This document shows positions 46,069-57,006 of a stretch of DNA of 64,000 nt, piece after piece (the stretch's first letter is position 1; each line of letters opens with the position of its first letter). A model generated the notes under the pieces. The model was not told the origin of the DNA, did not search any database, and saw only the letters and a program-made list of their open reading frames with translations. A program made the translations under genes and the position numbers. Origin of the DNA: Gliomastix tumulicola (taxonomy: Eukaryota > Ascomycota > Sordariomycetes > Hypocreales > Bionectriaceae); assembly GCA_001599755.1 (NCBI GenBank), contig BCHX01000007.1:1488001-1552000 (forward strand). The letters are read 5' to 3'.

Positions 46069-46938
46069 ATGTCGTTACTTCCGCTACCATCGAGTCTACT
46101 ACACGACGCCGGCTCAGGGGAAAGGAGAGTCGAGGTGGCGCTCCGCCGAGCTTCTCTCGGCCAGCCTCGACAACTACCGCTCGAGTCCAGCCCTCTTCCA
46201 AGCGATGGCCCCATCAGCCGGCGGACCCAACAGGTGATCAAGGACGAGGTTTTTCAAGTCTTGAGGCGACACCAGATTCAGAGACCCGATCCTGCTCGTG
46301 CCAACCCAAGCAACCACACCAATGGCGCCTCCTCGAATGGCATAGACGAAGTGGCAGATGAGGAGAATGCCCACGTCTCGGTTGTTGATCGCCACACACT
46401 CGGTGATTCCGCATCGCGACGACCGACCATTCTCGTCGAATCCGATTGGGACGAGCCGACTTCGGCAACGACATGGCCGGCTGCGATCCTCGACATACAT
46501 TCCGCGATCCAGTCCCTTGTCCCGCTCTCCGCCGCCGCCGCCGCCCTCGATCTCGACATCGAGTTCATCGCAAGCCCCGGCACACGCGAGATTGCACTTG
46601 ACTGGGATATCTACAGTGCCTATTCCGAGCGTTTCTGGGGCGAGCACTGGTCCCAGGGCATGGAAGGGGAGGTTGCGAGTGGTTTCTTCCGGATTCTAGA
46701 CGAGTCGCCTGACGTGAGGGAGTTCCTCGAAGCCTATGGTCCCGACCGTGTGGAAAGCATCAGCCACGCGGACCCCTGGCCCATCGCCGTAAACGTCTGG
46801 GTGAATCCGGGGAGCAGCGAGGCGGATTGGCCTCCCGTGGTGGACGCGCTCACGGCCTACCTCAGGGAAAAGATACCGGACATCGACGCCCATGTGGCTT
46901 TCTGCCATGGTGAGAACTGGGGTCTCGTGTGCGACTGA
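46069..46938 (+). CDS. Hypothetical protein (289 aa)
   Basis: One continuous frame. The N-terminal 60 residues look poorly coded and the true start may lie further in or in another exon. The region after residue 120 looks genuinely coding: ATTWPAAILDIHSAIQSLVP, FIASPGTREIALDWDIYSAY, EFLEAYGPDRVESISHADPW, WPIAVNVWVNPGSSEADWPP, then AHVAFCHGENWGLVCD at the end. I recognise no domain. No signal peptide or membrane span is seen. It is not an obvious paralogue of the neighbouring 485-residue protein. Confidence 0.5.
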   Translation: MSLLPLPSSLLHDAGSGERRVEVALRRASLGQPRQLPLESSPLPSDGPISRRTQQVIKDEVFQVLRRHQIQRPDPARANPSNHTNGASSNGIDEVADEENAHVSVVDRHTLGDSASRRPTILVESDWDEPTSATTWPAAILDIHSAIQSLVPLSAAAAALDLDIEFIASPGTREIALDWDIYSAYSERFWGEHWSQGMEGEVASGFFRILDESPDVREFLEAYGPDRVESISHADPWPIAVNVWVNPGSSEADWPPVVDALTAYLREKIPDIDAHVAFCHGENWGLVCD

Positions 46939-47452
46939 CTCGTCGTCGCCTTGACTCCTCAAAGTGGCTGGCCGCATTTACCGGGCGAACTACGTCAATC
47001 AATGTCAAGCCGAGTAGGATCAGGGTCTCGCGCTTCATACCAACGGCTGTGTGCGATAGATGAGTGGCGAGTAACTCAGCTCCTTGCACTTAGAAATCGA
47101 CGCCGGCCGAGGGCCCCGTACGACGAGTGGTAATCTTGGTGGTGTACGGGTTATACTTCACCGCACGGATGAATATCTCGAGCCTGCTACTTCACTCAGA
47201 CATGTGTGCAAGCGCTAGCAGAATATAATCAAAATCGTCATTGTTCTCATAGCAAGTCCACAAAGTCCCCTTTGTGACAATGCCCCTATGCCTATGCCTA
47301 GGTCGATATGCCCAAAAAACCCATGTTTATACAAAACAGATCCCCCCTCCACACATCTCCAATCTATATGTTCCAGCGAAATCAAGCGCGCGCGTCACGC
47401 AGCGCAAGGGGAAGACAAAAAAGGAATACACAAGTGTGTGCGAAGGGCAAAT
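46939..47452. other. Convergent intergenic region
   Basis: Spacer downstream of the hypothetical gene and of the subtilisin 3' end. AT-rich near 47215-47250. No gene seen. Confidence 0.5.
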
Positions 47453-48670
47453 TTACTGGTTGCCGTTGTTGATGAGGACGTTGACGGTGCCGTTGGGGAC
47501 GCCGGAGAGGACGCCGGAGAGACCGCTGCTGGCGAGGAAGCCGCAGAGGCCGTCGGCCGCCTCGCCCTTGGCAAGGAGGTAGGCCGCGAGGCCGGCGACA
47601 TGAGGCGAAGCCATGGACGTGCCGTCGAGGGCCTCGGTCTTGCCTCCCGGGATGGTGGAGATGATGTCGACGCCCGGGGCGAAGACGTCGACGACCTTGC
47701 CGAAGTTGGAGAAGTCGGCGATGTTGTCCTCGGCGTCGGTCGCGCCGACGGTGCAGACGGAGGGCTCGGAGGCCGGGGAGCTGCCCTGCGCGTTGGCGGC
47801 CTCGTTGCCGGCGGCGACGGCCAGGAAGAGACCGGCGTCGACGAGGGCGGCGGCCGCGTCGTTGAGGGCCTGGGAGAAGCTGCCGCCGAGGGACATGTTG
47901 GCGACGGAGCCCTTGGGGCAGTCGCGCGAGGCGGCGTCGTCGGCGACGAACTCGAGGCCGGCGACGATGCCGCTCGTGGTGCCGGAGCCCTGGGCGTCGA
48001 GGACCTTGACGGCGAAGAGGCTCGTCTTCTTGGCGACGCCGTAGGTCAGCGAGCCGATGGTGCCGGCAACGTGCGTGCCGTGGCCCTGGCCGTCGGTGTC
48101 GTCGTTGTCGGCGAAGTTCTTGAGCCACTCGGCGCGGCCCTCGAACTCGGGGTGCTTGACGTCGATGCCCGTGTCGAGCACGTAGGCGCAGGTGCCCTCG
48201 CCGGCGCTCTCGTCAAAGGTGTAGGTGGTGCCGCCGGGCGCCTTGGAGGAGATGCGGGCGAGGCCCCAGGGGGCGTCGTCCTGGGTGGCCGAGATGGTGA
48301 AGATGGCATCCTGCTCGATGTAGTCGACCTGTAGAGGAATGTCAGTGGTAAAGATCTACTAGTACAGCAGCAGACACAAATGACTTACGTTGGCGTCGTT
48401 GCGGAGGTTGGTCAGCTCGTCGGCCTCGAGGCTGGCAGCGAAGCCGTTGAAGCCGCGGGTGTAGGTGTAGTCGGCATCAGACTTGATAGAGCTGATGGCA
48501 GAGGACACGGCGGTCGAGATGGTGTCCTTCTTCATGCGGACAATGTACTTGCCCTCGATGTGGGTGCCGCCACGGGGCACAATGACGGGAGCAGGGTAGT
48601 CACGCTTGACCTGGGCGTGAGGGGCCGCGAGGGCCATGGGGAGGAGGGCGAGAAGAGTGGCGGAACGCAT
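47453..48670 (-). CDS. Secreted subtilisin-like serine protease (S8A, proteinase K type)
   Basis: Two exons on the minus strand, 48670-48389 and 48328-47453, giving a 385-residue preproenzyme. The signal peptide is MRSATLLALLPMALAAPHAQ. An I9 inhibitor prodomain follows (EGKYIVRMKKDTISTAVSSA, YTYTRGFNGFAASLEADEL). The catalytic triad is Asp146 in VLDTGID, His177 in GHGTHVAG and Ser332 in GTSMASPH, with the oxyanion Asn269 in AAGNEA. The mature chain should begin near residue 105-110 after autocleavage and is typical in length for proteinase K homologues. Such proteases serve saprotrophic nutrition or host cuticle/protein degradation. A pyrimidine-rich leader and a TATA-like element upstream suggest strong, inducible expression (inference). 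Confidence 0.95.
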
Positions 48671-51612
48671 GATGGCGAGTTTTGTGTATGAAAGTCTTGG
48701 CTGGATATGGAAACAATGTAGTGGAAAAGAATGAACGTGGTTACACTCAGTAGAGACTGGCGAAGCTGGAACCTAGAAAGGAGAGTACTGGACTGTGGAG
48801 GGGATGGGGAGAGAAGGCAGGATGCTGGAGAACAAAGAGACGAGACGAGAACTGGACGACGGGAGAGCAAGATATTTATTCTTTTCTTTGTTTCAAGATC
48901 ATCCCACCGAGTCATCCAGCAGCATCTCCATATGAGGCCGGGAAACAAAGGCGCGCGGCGCCACTGTTTCCTCCGCCTCCCGGCATGAAATCCATCCATC
49001 CATGACGATGCCTGGGCAGATTCGGCTGGCCCGTCCACACGGGGGGGGGAGGGGTTTGGGTGCCCAGAGAGGGTGGATGGGAAACCCGACTCCCTCATTG
49101 GGCGGATGAAGACCAGCAGGTCTGGGCGATCTCTCCTCGAGCGACCTGCTGGCACCTTTGCCACCTTCCCACTTGCAGCGTGGAGCACTGGAGCTGGTTG
49201 GAGCTGGCGTCTCGAGCGGAGTCTGAGCTTCTCATGCCGTGGGCAGACAAGACCAACTAGGGCCCATCCCCTGAAGATCACTATTGGTGGGTTGAGCGAA
49301 TGGCAGTGGCGAGACGGACTGGCGAAGCTTGGTCGCGGTGGGGAGGCTCAGTGGGACGGACCAAGCATTGAGGCTGATAGGCCTGTGTCCCAAATGGTCA
49401 CTGGTGGGCTGTCGTGCATGAATTTGGGCTACCAGATCCTGGCAGCGCTGCTTCTCCGCCGCCCAGACCATACTCTCTGGTGATGTGATGATGGAGGGTG
49501 GTGGGTTTTGAAACCGTCCGCCCCCCCCCTTCTCTGCCTTTCCCCCCTTCCAATACAACGGCGAGTCAATCACAGCGCTGCGTCTGCACAGGCCGGCATG
49601 ACTCTGCGGAAGGGTAGCGTAGCACCAAACTCATACGAGAAGGTGGCCCTGCCCGTGCTACCAGACGCAATTACCCAGCATCAAGGCCAGCCGAGGCCTC
49701 AGAGCCTGTCATCTGGACGTTGCCCGCGATCCCACTTCCGGTTCACGGCGTCAGCCACAGAAATGGAAATCGGAACGCCGTGAGCCGACAGTTCAGAAGC
49801 TCCGTCCGGCGTAGGAAACCAACGCTGCGGTCGCGTTTTGCAGTGCGAATAACCGTCTGACAGGAACAGGGCAGTGCGGGATATTTTTGTTCCAGCCAGC
49901 CCTCTATTTTTACCTCCGACACAGCAAGGGGACAAGTCTTCGGTGCACGTGCTGGCAATCCCAACCGACTGTCCTACTACTGCTCACTAAGCCCGCTAGA
50001 GGCGAGCAAGCCACAGCGACCGGGCTCAGCCACTAATGCGCTGGAAGGAAGACCGGGCGGTGCAGCTACAGCGCACCAGCCCGCTATAAACAGCAACCAG
50101 CCACTAGCCGGCCTTAGCGCTAGCCCTGGAAGCCCGCTGGAACGTCATGCCCCCCCTGCCGTTTTGCCGGACATCTCAGCCATCTCGTCAAACGCGCGTT
50201 TCAAGTTCAAAAGTTCGTCGCTACTACTCTATTCTTGATGCCCATTGTCTGATGACAGCTCCATTGTTCGTTTTCGTACTTTTGCTTTTTTGGTTTCGTT
50301 TTCTATCCCCGCTGGCTGTCCGGCAAATCTCGATGGTGCTGCTCGGGACTTTTTTTCATCGCGCTCGTGTTTTGGCGCTAGAATGATGATCTGATTGGCA
50401 CATCACCTCCCTCGCACAGCAGGAGACAAAGGACGGACTGCTTCGTGGTCTCAGCTTCCAAAGCTCCTCGGAACCGGCACGCAGAACGCGAGCTTCGTTT
50501 CTGCCGTGTCAAGGGGGCGGCGGCGTCGGCGTCAGCGTCGGTCGGCCGCCTTTTGTCTGGGTTGGTTGTTCGTTCGGCACCGGTCGCGCATCTCGGGCCG
50601 CCACTCTCGTTGGGTGAAACCCGCCCTGCGAGGAAGGTCATCGTGGCAAGCCCATCGCCGAGCTCTTCCCAGCAGCCAAGCGCGCCCGTTGACGCTTGTC
50701 AGATCTCTTGGCCATCTGTGAACCTGCAGCAGCAGCGGACACACGTCAGTTAGCTTCGACCCAGCAGCGGCCGACATACTCGGCCTCCCGATGACCCGCG
50801 CGTGCGGAAAAAGAAGACGTCAATGTCGAGTTCGCTTCTCCTTCTTTGCTTCTGCTCTTGCTTAACTCGGCTTGGGGGGCTGCGGGTTCATTCCAGAAGG
50901 ACATCCCAGCTAAGGAGCCAGCTGAGTGACCGTCGATCACCGGGGGAAGCATGCCTAATCCGGTAGGTCAGAACAGCGGCATCCGTCATTCTGCGCTGCG
51001 ACTGGGTGCTGTCTGAGCTCCTGGGCCTTTCATCTCGTCGGACTCCAACACGGCCTTTTGCATCTCGTAATGAGGAAACATCGTGGGATTTTTCTTTTGT
51101 CTTTCGTTTTGCGTTTCTTGCATCCTGGATCTTCGCCAACCCATGCAATGACCTTTTGGTGATCGTCGAAACGCGGAATGTCGTGCATGCGCGAAATGTC
51201 AATCGTGAGAACAGTGCAGAATCACAAGCTTTTCAAACTGGCACTTCTGTAGCTCGGCATCATTGACGCCGGCCGAATCGTGTCGCGATGCAAGCCGTAC
51301 TTTCTTCTCGGACAGAAGTTCCAGGGCATCATTGCAGATCACGTCAGGACCAACTGCCTCCCCAGTAACGACTTTTTGATGGCGCGGTTTTGGCGCGTAG
51401 GTGAGTGTAGGGTAGGCGGACAAAACGCACCTGAGGACGATGACGCCCTGCCAAGAGACTGGGACTTGGACTGAAGAAGGGCTTGTGCTTTCTGGAAGGA
51501 CATGGAAATGGACATTCATTATTGAGCGCAGGTATATCCGCTATCGTATACTCATGACTGTCGTTTTTACGGTATGAAATCATGCTGATGCTCTCTCTTC
51601 CCGCCGACCACC
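48671..51612. other. Long gene-free region upstream of the protease
   Basis: A 2.9-kb stretch without a recognisable gene, the longest in the window. The first 250 bp hold the protease promoter. At about 49980-50140 AGCCCGCT recurs three times and CTATAAAC occurs near 50086, so a plus-strand transcript could start there, but no coding frame follows. Frames in 50395-50753 and 51199-51519 lack any family signal. Confidence 0.4.
48871..48880 (-). promoter_or_regulatory. TATA-like element of the protease gene
   Basis: AATAAATATC read on the minus strand, about 200 bp ahead of the protease ATG and followed by a long C/T-rich leader, the usual arrangement in highly expressed fungal genes. Confidence 0.45.
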
Positions 51613-53807
51613 TCACGCGTCGTTGTCCCACAGCATCTCCTTCTTCCGCAGCTCCTCATCCTTCATGTCCTCTCTGTATTTCAGCAGATCATAGTACTAC
51701 AGGTGTCAGATTAGCGCTTTTTAGTCATGAAGGTCAAAATGTCACGGGCCAGACACTCACAGCATCCTTGACGGCCTTTCTCGCACCACGCCACGGTTTC
51801 CTACCACAGCCCGGCACACCTCTCGGGTTCGTTGGGAACAGCCGCCACGCGTGGGCATTCATCGGACCCGAGGACAGCCACGTATGCAGTCTCCTATCCT
51901 TCCACCACAGCTGGAAGCCGCGCGTGGTGAAGAAATGGTCCAGATGATCGAGCACGCCCGTCCCGGCCATCTCGTGGAGGAAGCGGTACCACGTGTGGCC
52001 AGGGACGTACCCCTCGAGCGCCGAGTGATCTTTCTCCCAGAGCGCGCGCCACCATTTATGGTAGCCGTCGACCTCTGCCTCCATTTCTTCGATGGACGGC
52101 AGCAGTGCGGGCTTCCTGTAGTCAGACGGCAGGGCCTCCTCCCCACTAGGGGAGTCTTTGGCAGACTCGGCGGCCCAGATCTGGGCGATGGCCATGGAGG
52201 CGAGCTCGGCGACGCACCAGGCGTTCTCCTGCGGCGCCAAGTGGCTTAGAAACGCGATGGACGAGGCGTGCTTTGGCGGGAAGAGGAGACGGAAGAGCCG
52301 CGGGAGGTGAGGGGTCTGGGACGGATCAGTGGTCTCTGCTGCTTCTTTCGCAGTCTGCAGCGGGAGATCGCATGCGCCGTCCATCTCCAGCTCGGGCAGG
52401 ATATTCCACCGATGCCTGTATCCCGTGCAGAAGATGACCACATCGACCTCGATCTCGGAGCCATCCGCCAGCCGAACCTGCCCCGGCCCCGTGAAAGCCT
52501 CAAACGCGCGCGCCGGCGTGATGCGGCCCTCGTACACGGCCGGGAACCAGTTCTCCTGCCCGTTGGGGTTGGCCAGCGACAGCGACGGACACCCGGTCAT
52601 GTGCCAGTCCTCCTGGACTTTCTTTCTAGCCCGCGCCAGCTTCTCCTTCTGCGGCAGGCTCTCCGGCTCGCACCGCGCGGCGTCGCTGACCATCTTCTTG
52701 GCGAGCACGTCGTCGACGAGGGGCGTCGTGAGCCAGGGCGCGCACCAGTCGAGGAGGTACTTGGTGCGCATGGCGGGCCAGGACAGGGTGCTGTCGATGC
52801 AGATGCCCTGGTCGTCGTAGCGCGAGGTCATGAAGCGGCCGCGACGGTAGGCGTGGTAGAGCTTGGCGGCGTGGCGGGAGAGGTGTAGGGCGACTTCGCA
52901 GCCCGAGTTGGCGTTGCCTACGACGAGGACCTTCTTGCCTGCGTACTCGTCGGGTCTGACGGGGGATCGTGAGCCCCGTGTCCTCGGTCTTTGTAGTGGC
53001 CCCCCCCCATGGCATGTCCCTCGTTTGACGTACCTGCGATACTGCTGCCCGTGAATGAGGGAGCCCTGGAAGAGCTCCCTCCCTGGCATCGGAGGGATGT
53101 TGGGCACGGTGTGCGGTCCGTGAGCAAACACGACCTTGTCAAAAGCGAGTACCTGATCCCCGTCCGGGCCAGTGATGCTGACATCCCACTTGCCCGTCGC
53201 ATCATTCTTGGTGACGACATTGACGCTGGTGTTGAAGCGGATGTGCTCATCTAGCTGGAAGTGTCGTGCGTAATCCTGAAAGTACTGGCCCATTTGGCGA
53301 CCGCTGGGGAAGATGGGGTAGTCTTAAGCCCCGTCGTTGACGGCATCAGCAGGTAATCCCAATAATTTGATGAGGAAGCTCACCTCTTGGAAGCGGGAAG
53401 TCGCTGAGGGGGGCCTGTTCGATGATGAGCCCATATTCTCATGCGGGGGTGACAATGACGACGGTCTGTGTGAACGCCCGACTGACCACAAACTTGCTGA
53501 GATTGATGACGGTGCTATCCAGAATGGACGTGAAGTCGGTATTGTCGCTGTATGCCCACAGCCCACCGACCTTGTCCCGTCTCTCGATTCCCACGGCGTC
53601 AAAGTGTTCCTCGCGAAGGCATTTCAATGCCGTCAAGCCAGCGGGGCCTACAGGCGTCGCACGCAAGACGTCAGCGGCTCGGTCACTGTGTCGTGATCAT
53701 CACGTTCCACGGGCGCGCACCATGGGAGAGGAGAAAGGGACATGGCGCGATTGCTCGCCTGCGCTATGCTTACCTATGCCGATGACAGCGACCTTGATCC
53801 GGTCCAT
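51613..53807 (-). CDS. Flavin-dependent monooxygenase (FMO-like)
   Basis: Six exons on the minus strand: 53807-53774, 53647-53487, 53414-53384, 53322-53034, 52955-51761, 51696-51613, giving 597 residues. The first two exons join to MDRIKVAVIGIGPAGLTALK with the FAD-binding GxGxxG. The 31-nt third exon encodes APLSDFPLPR. The class-B FMO fingerprint FQGSLIHGQQY is followed by PDEYAGKKVLVVGNANSGCE, the NADPH Rossmann motif, restored by removing a 78-nt intron. CTGYRHRW is near the C-terminal third. It should oxygenate a nucleophilic N or S centre or a ketone using NADPH and O2. The C-terminal exon encodes a charged tail (LLKYREDMKDEELRKKEML). The substrate is unknown. Divergent from the beta-lactamase-like gene. 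Confidence 0.87.
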
Positions 53808-54562
53808 GTTCTTGGCAGAAGGCGGCCGGCGGGATGAATGATGGAACAAGTGAATGAATGATGTGCCTAACTAGACTGATTGTGGTGATGTGGGCTTCTC
53901 ACGCAGGTGAAGGCGTCAAAGCGTGAGCGGCACAGCAAATATCACCGTCACAAACGGGCCGCATTTTGACGTACTGTAGACTACGGGCGATTAAAACAAC
54001 CTTCATGACTGACTTATTGGTAATTTTTGATATAGCTGTAGGTCCTGGAACGGCGATTTAGACACCTGATGAATGAATTTGAGAATGAACCGTTGATGCT
54101 TTTGATGACATTGTCGAGATTGTGGGCTTTTGCTACAGGGTAGCTATGCCTTTCGCCTTTGAAAACGGTGTCTGGATCGGCAGAGCTGGCGTCGCAATGT
54201 CCAGAATGCCTCTCTGGGACGACATCGTTATGGTCAAAGATTGCGACGGCAGGATTTGGGATCTCGGATGGCACAGATGATGGCCTCAGTGGCGGTTTGC
54301 GTGGAGCTTGGTCAGGGCAGCACAAGTGATGAAAGACCCGGATGCATGTAAGCCCTGAGAGAGGGGTATGGGAAGAGAATGCGAGAACAAAGCTAACTTG
54401 GACCAAGTACTTGACCAACTGTCGGTGAATCACGGAGTGAAACGCGGGGTGAATCAGAATCATCCGAGGCAAGCATATATGCTGCCGTCGCAGCCTGTCT
54501 CGGATACCCTTTAGCTTTCAACAGACTCGTGCACTCTCCTCGTCACCACACTAGTCGCCGGC
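53808..54562. promoter_or_regulatory. Divergent promoter region, monooxygenase and hydrolase
   Basis: A 755-bp spacer between divergent starts. A 152-codon minus-strand frame here (54014-54472) shows no motif and was not accepted as a gene. Confidence 0.45.
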
Positions 54563-56179
54563 ATGGAACCTCATTCGCCAAATGCGGCGGTGATAGGGAG
54601 ACTCAAGGCGTTGGAGCCCAGGATCGGCAGAATCCTCGCAATCACGGGCATCCCAGGCTGCTCGATTGGCGTCGTGCACCAGGGCGTCGAGACCTGGAAG
54701 TTCAACAGCGGTCACCGTGACGTGGAGAAGAAGCTGCCACCACAGTCAGACACCACTTTTCATTTGAACTCGCTCACCAAGGGCCTCACAGCTGCTGCCT
54801 TTGCCTGCCTCGTCCACGAGGGCAAGATCGGCTGGGACACGCCCATCAGATCCGTGCTTCCCGACTTTGGCGAAGGGGGCGATGACGTCGACCAGAGCAT
54901 CACTGCGATTGACCTGCTCTCCATGAGGTCGGGCCATCACGCGTTCGACTGCCTGTCGTGGCAGGGAAACAACATTGTCCTTCCGTCCAAGGCAGATACC
55001 GTACGCTTCTGGAATGCGACGCCTCGCATGGGTACTTTTCGGAGCTATTTCAGCTACAACAACTGGGGCTACGGTGTGATTGCGCTTGTCATCGAGAAGC
55101 TGTCTGGCAAATCGTTTGGCGTCTTCTTGCAGGAGCGATTCTTCAATCCTCTGGGCCTGACGCGCACGAAAATGAATGATCACGTTCCAGATGAAAACAG
55201 CGCTGTCTCATACGCCACGCTGGACGACAGGTCTCCTGTCCGTGTCCCGGAGCCTGCCATCGGTACTGGCACATTCACCGAAGGCGGCTCTGGGGTCATC
55301 TCGACCATCGACGACATGCTGCGTCTCTACAAGGCCTACCTTGCGGCCATCAACAGCCAATTCCAGCTCGACTCCAAGTCTACACCGGACAATCCCTTCG
55401 TCGAGTGCAGGACACTTCTGGCTCCTCACATCTTCTTACCTGAAACCAAGGGTGTGTTACGGGAGCAGACCTATGCATGTGGATGGGTTCGTTGCCAACT
55501 CCCGGGTCCCATGGGGATGATTGGCATGAACCCCCAGACGATGGGAGTGCCGGATGTCTTGGAAGGCGACCAGTCCCGCCTTTGCTTCTACCATCCAGGC
55601 ATGATGGTAGGATCAAGTTCAAACATTGCCCTGTTCCCCGAAACGGACACGGTCGTCGCCGTCCTCGCCAACGCAGCGCCTCTAGGCGACGGATGCGACT
55701 GGATATCGCAGATGATCACGGAAGCCATATTCGACCCGTCCGTCAGACACCCGTATGAAGATCTCGCTGAAACGGAGGCGCAACATATCCTCGGCCATAT
55801 ACCTTCTATATGCAGCTATCTTGCAGCGAGGCAGACGCCTGGGACCAAACCGTCTTCGCCAATCGAAGCCTATGTTGGACGCTTTGTGCATGAAAGCACT
55901 CCCTTCGAGATTGAGATTCGACGAAGCAACGAAGAGCAGGGCGGCCTGATGCTGACATTCCACAAGCAAGAGGCAGAGACTTACCCGTTGCACCACTACG
56001 AGCACGACACCTTCAGCTGGTGGATGCCGTTTAACGAAGCTTCTCGGCGGGGCCGACGGCTCAGGGGGNATGAACCCGACTCGTGCCTTATTCATTTTCA
56101 AGGGCCGGATTGCTTCACTTGGATTTCTGGCGACATTGGGAGGGGGGCATATGTTTTCAAACGATCGTTGAGTGCGTGA
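54563..56179 (+). CDS. Serine beta-lactamase/transesterase-like hydrolase
   Basis: Single exon, 538 residues. The class C beta-lactamase (PF00144-type) fold is marked by S70-L-T-K73 in HLNSLTKG (catalytic SxxK), Y165-N-N167 in FSYNNWGYG (YxN) and FYHPGMMVGSSS as the third motif around 342. No signal peptide is seen, so it is probably cytosolic. Fungal members include esterases, transesterases and hydrolases in secondary metabolism (LovD-type acyltransferases share this fold); true beta-lactam cleavage is less likely. A C-terminal lipocalin-like extension (about 430-538) is typical of this group. One undetermined base at 56069 leaves one residue unknown. It shares a promoter region with the FMO-like gene, so the two may act together (inference). 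Confidence 0.88.
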   Translation: MEPHSPNAAVIGRLKALEPRIGRILAITGIPGCSIGVVHQGVETWKFNSGHRDVEKKLPPQSDTTFHLNSLTKGLTAAAFACLVHEGKIGWDTPIRSVLPDFGEGGDDVDQSITAIDLLSMRSGHHAFDCLSWQGNNIVLPSKADTVRFWNATPRMGTFRSYFSYNNWGYGVIALVIEKLSGKSFGVFLQERFFNPLGLTRTKMNDHVPDENSAVSYATLDDRSPVRVPEPAIGTGTFTEGGSGVISTIDDMLRLYKAYLAAINSQFQLDSKSTPDNPFVECRTLLAPHIFLPETKGVLREQTYACGWVRCQLPGPMGMIGMNPQTMGVPDVLEGDQSRLCFYHPGMMVGSSSNIALFPETDTVVAVLANAAPLGDGCDWISQMITEAIFDPSVRHPYEDLAETEAQHILGHIPSICSYLAARQTPGTKPSSPIEAYVGRFVHESTPFEIEIRRSNEEQGGLMLTFHKQEAETYPLHHYEHDTFSWWMPFNEASRRGRRLRGXEPDSCLIHFQGPDCFTWISGDIGRGAYVFKRSLSA

Positions 56180-56735
56180 TCCAGTGCGAGGGCTTCACGT
56201 GATGCTAGAGCGAACACTCGAGATTAGTCGGACATGGAGAAGAAGGCGTGGAAACTTCTGGAAGAATGAACTTGGCTGCGACATCAGAATGACATGTACT
56301 CTTGGCTCTCCATGTCAGACTTCAATACATTGCCAAGTTTTTATGCACTCATGAATTATCATGATTACTCTTCTCCATTGCTACGCAAAAAAGGCCAAAT
56401 TCTTTACATCGAAGGTGCTACAACGCGGCCTTCGGTTCTCTGCTTGAGCTTACCCGTGTACCTCCCTGCCCATAGGCACGTCATCTGGTCAAAGACCACG
56501 AGCTCATCATCGGGGTCCTCATGTAGCCGCTTCAGGAACTTGGCGGGGAATTCATCTCGCACCGCCCTCGCCTGCTTGAGCTGGGCGCACGGCTAGGATA
56601 TTGAATGGCGTGACTGCTTGGCTGTTCGTCGATACAAGATGATACTTGATTGATTTTTATATGGTAGGTCATTGTTGAATATTTCGCCGTATCCTATATT
56701 CACGAAGATGCTAGGCCTCCTCCCCCCCCCCTCGT
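56180..56735. other. Convergent intergenic region
   Basis: Spacer between the hydrolase and the small secreted peptide 3' ends. AT-rich at 56630-56700, with a C run at about 56720-56730. No gene recognised. Confidence 0.45.
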
Positions 56736-57006
56736 TCAGCATCCCTCGGGAGGGCATCCGCAGCGCCCGCCCTCGCAGTTTCCGCATCTCTGCGCGTAGC
56801 AGTCGGTGTCGATGGAGCAGGTGTAATCACGGCAGGTGACCTGGCGCTCGAAGATGTTGTCCTGATGAGACCCTGTCAGCGTCTCTTGTCGTAATCACTG
56901 TGACCTGGAGAGGGGGTCGACCGATCGTAGTCCATACCTCAGGGGCCGGTGCCGCGGCGACGGCCAGGACCATGGCGGCGAGGGTGAAGAAGGTGCTGAA
57001 GTACAT
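56736..57006 (-). CDS. Small secreted cysteine-rich peptide (64 aa)
   Basis: Two exons on the minus strand, 57006-56938 and 56861-56736. Exon 1 is a complete signal peptide (MYFSTFFTLAAMVLAVAAA followed by PAPE). Exon 2 encodes DNIFERQVT and then a compact domain with eight cysteines (residues 33, 38, 44, 49, 52, 57, 59, 64), spacing C-x4-C-x5-C-x4-C-x2-C-x4-C-x-C-x4-C, with a Cys as the last residue. Four disulphides are therefore possible. NIFERQ looks like a short propeptide with a possible Kex2-like R-Q site. Size and pattern suit an effector-like or antimicrobial (defensin-like) secreted peptide; no named family is claimed. A TATA-like run lies about 95 bp upstream. The gene is too short for usual ORF thresholds. 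Confidence 0.75.

Noticed and set aside
47288..48334. 348-codon plus-strand frame
   Set aside because: Exact antisense shadow of the subtilisin gene. High GC at third positions leaves the opposite strand open; the translation is low-complexity Gly/Val/Asp.
52268..52888. 206-codon plus-strand frame
   Set aside because: Antisense of the FMO-like gene.
54014..54472. 152-codon minus-strand frame in a divergent spacer
   Set aside because: No motif or signal peptide, and it overlaps the place where two promoters must lie.
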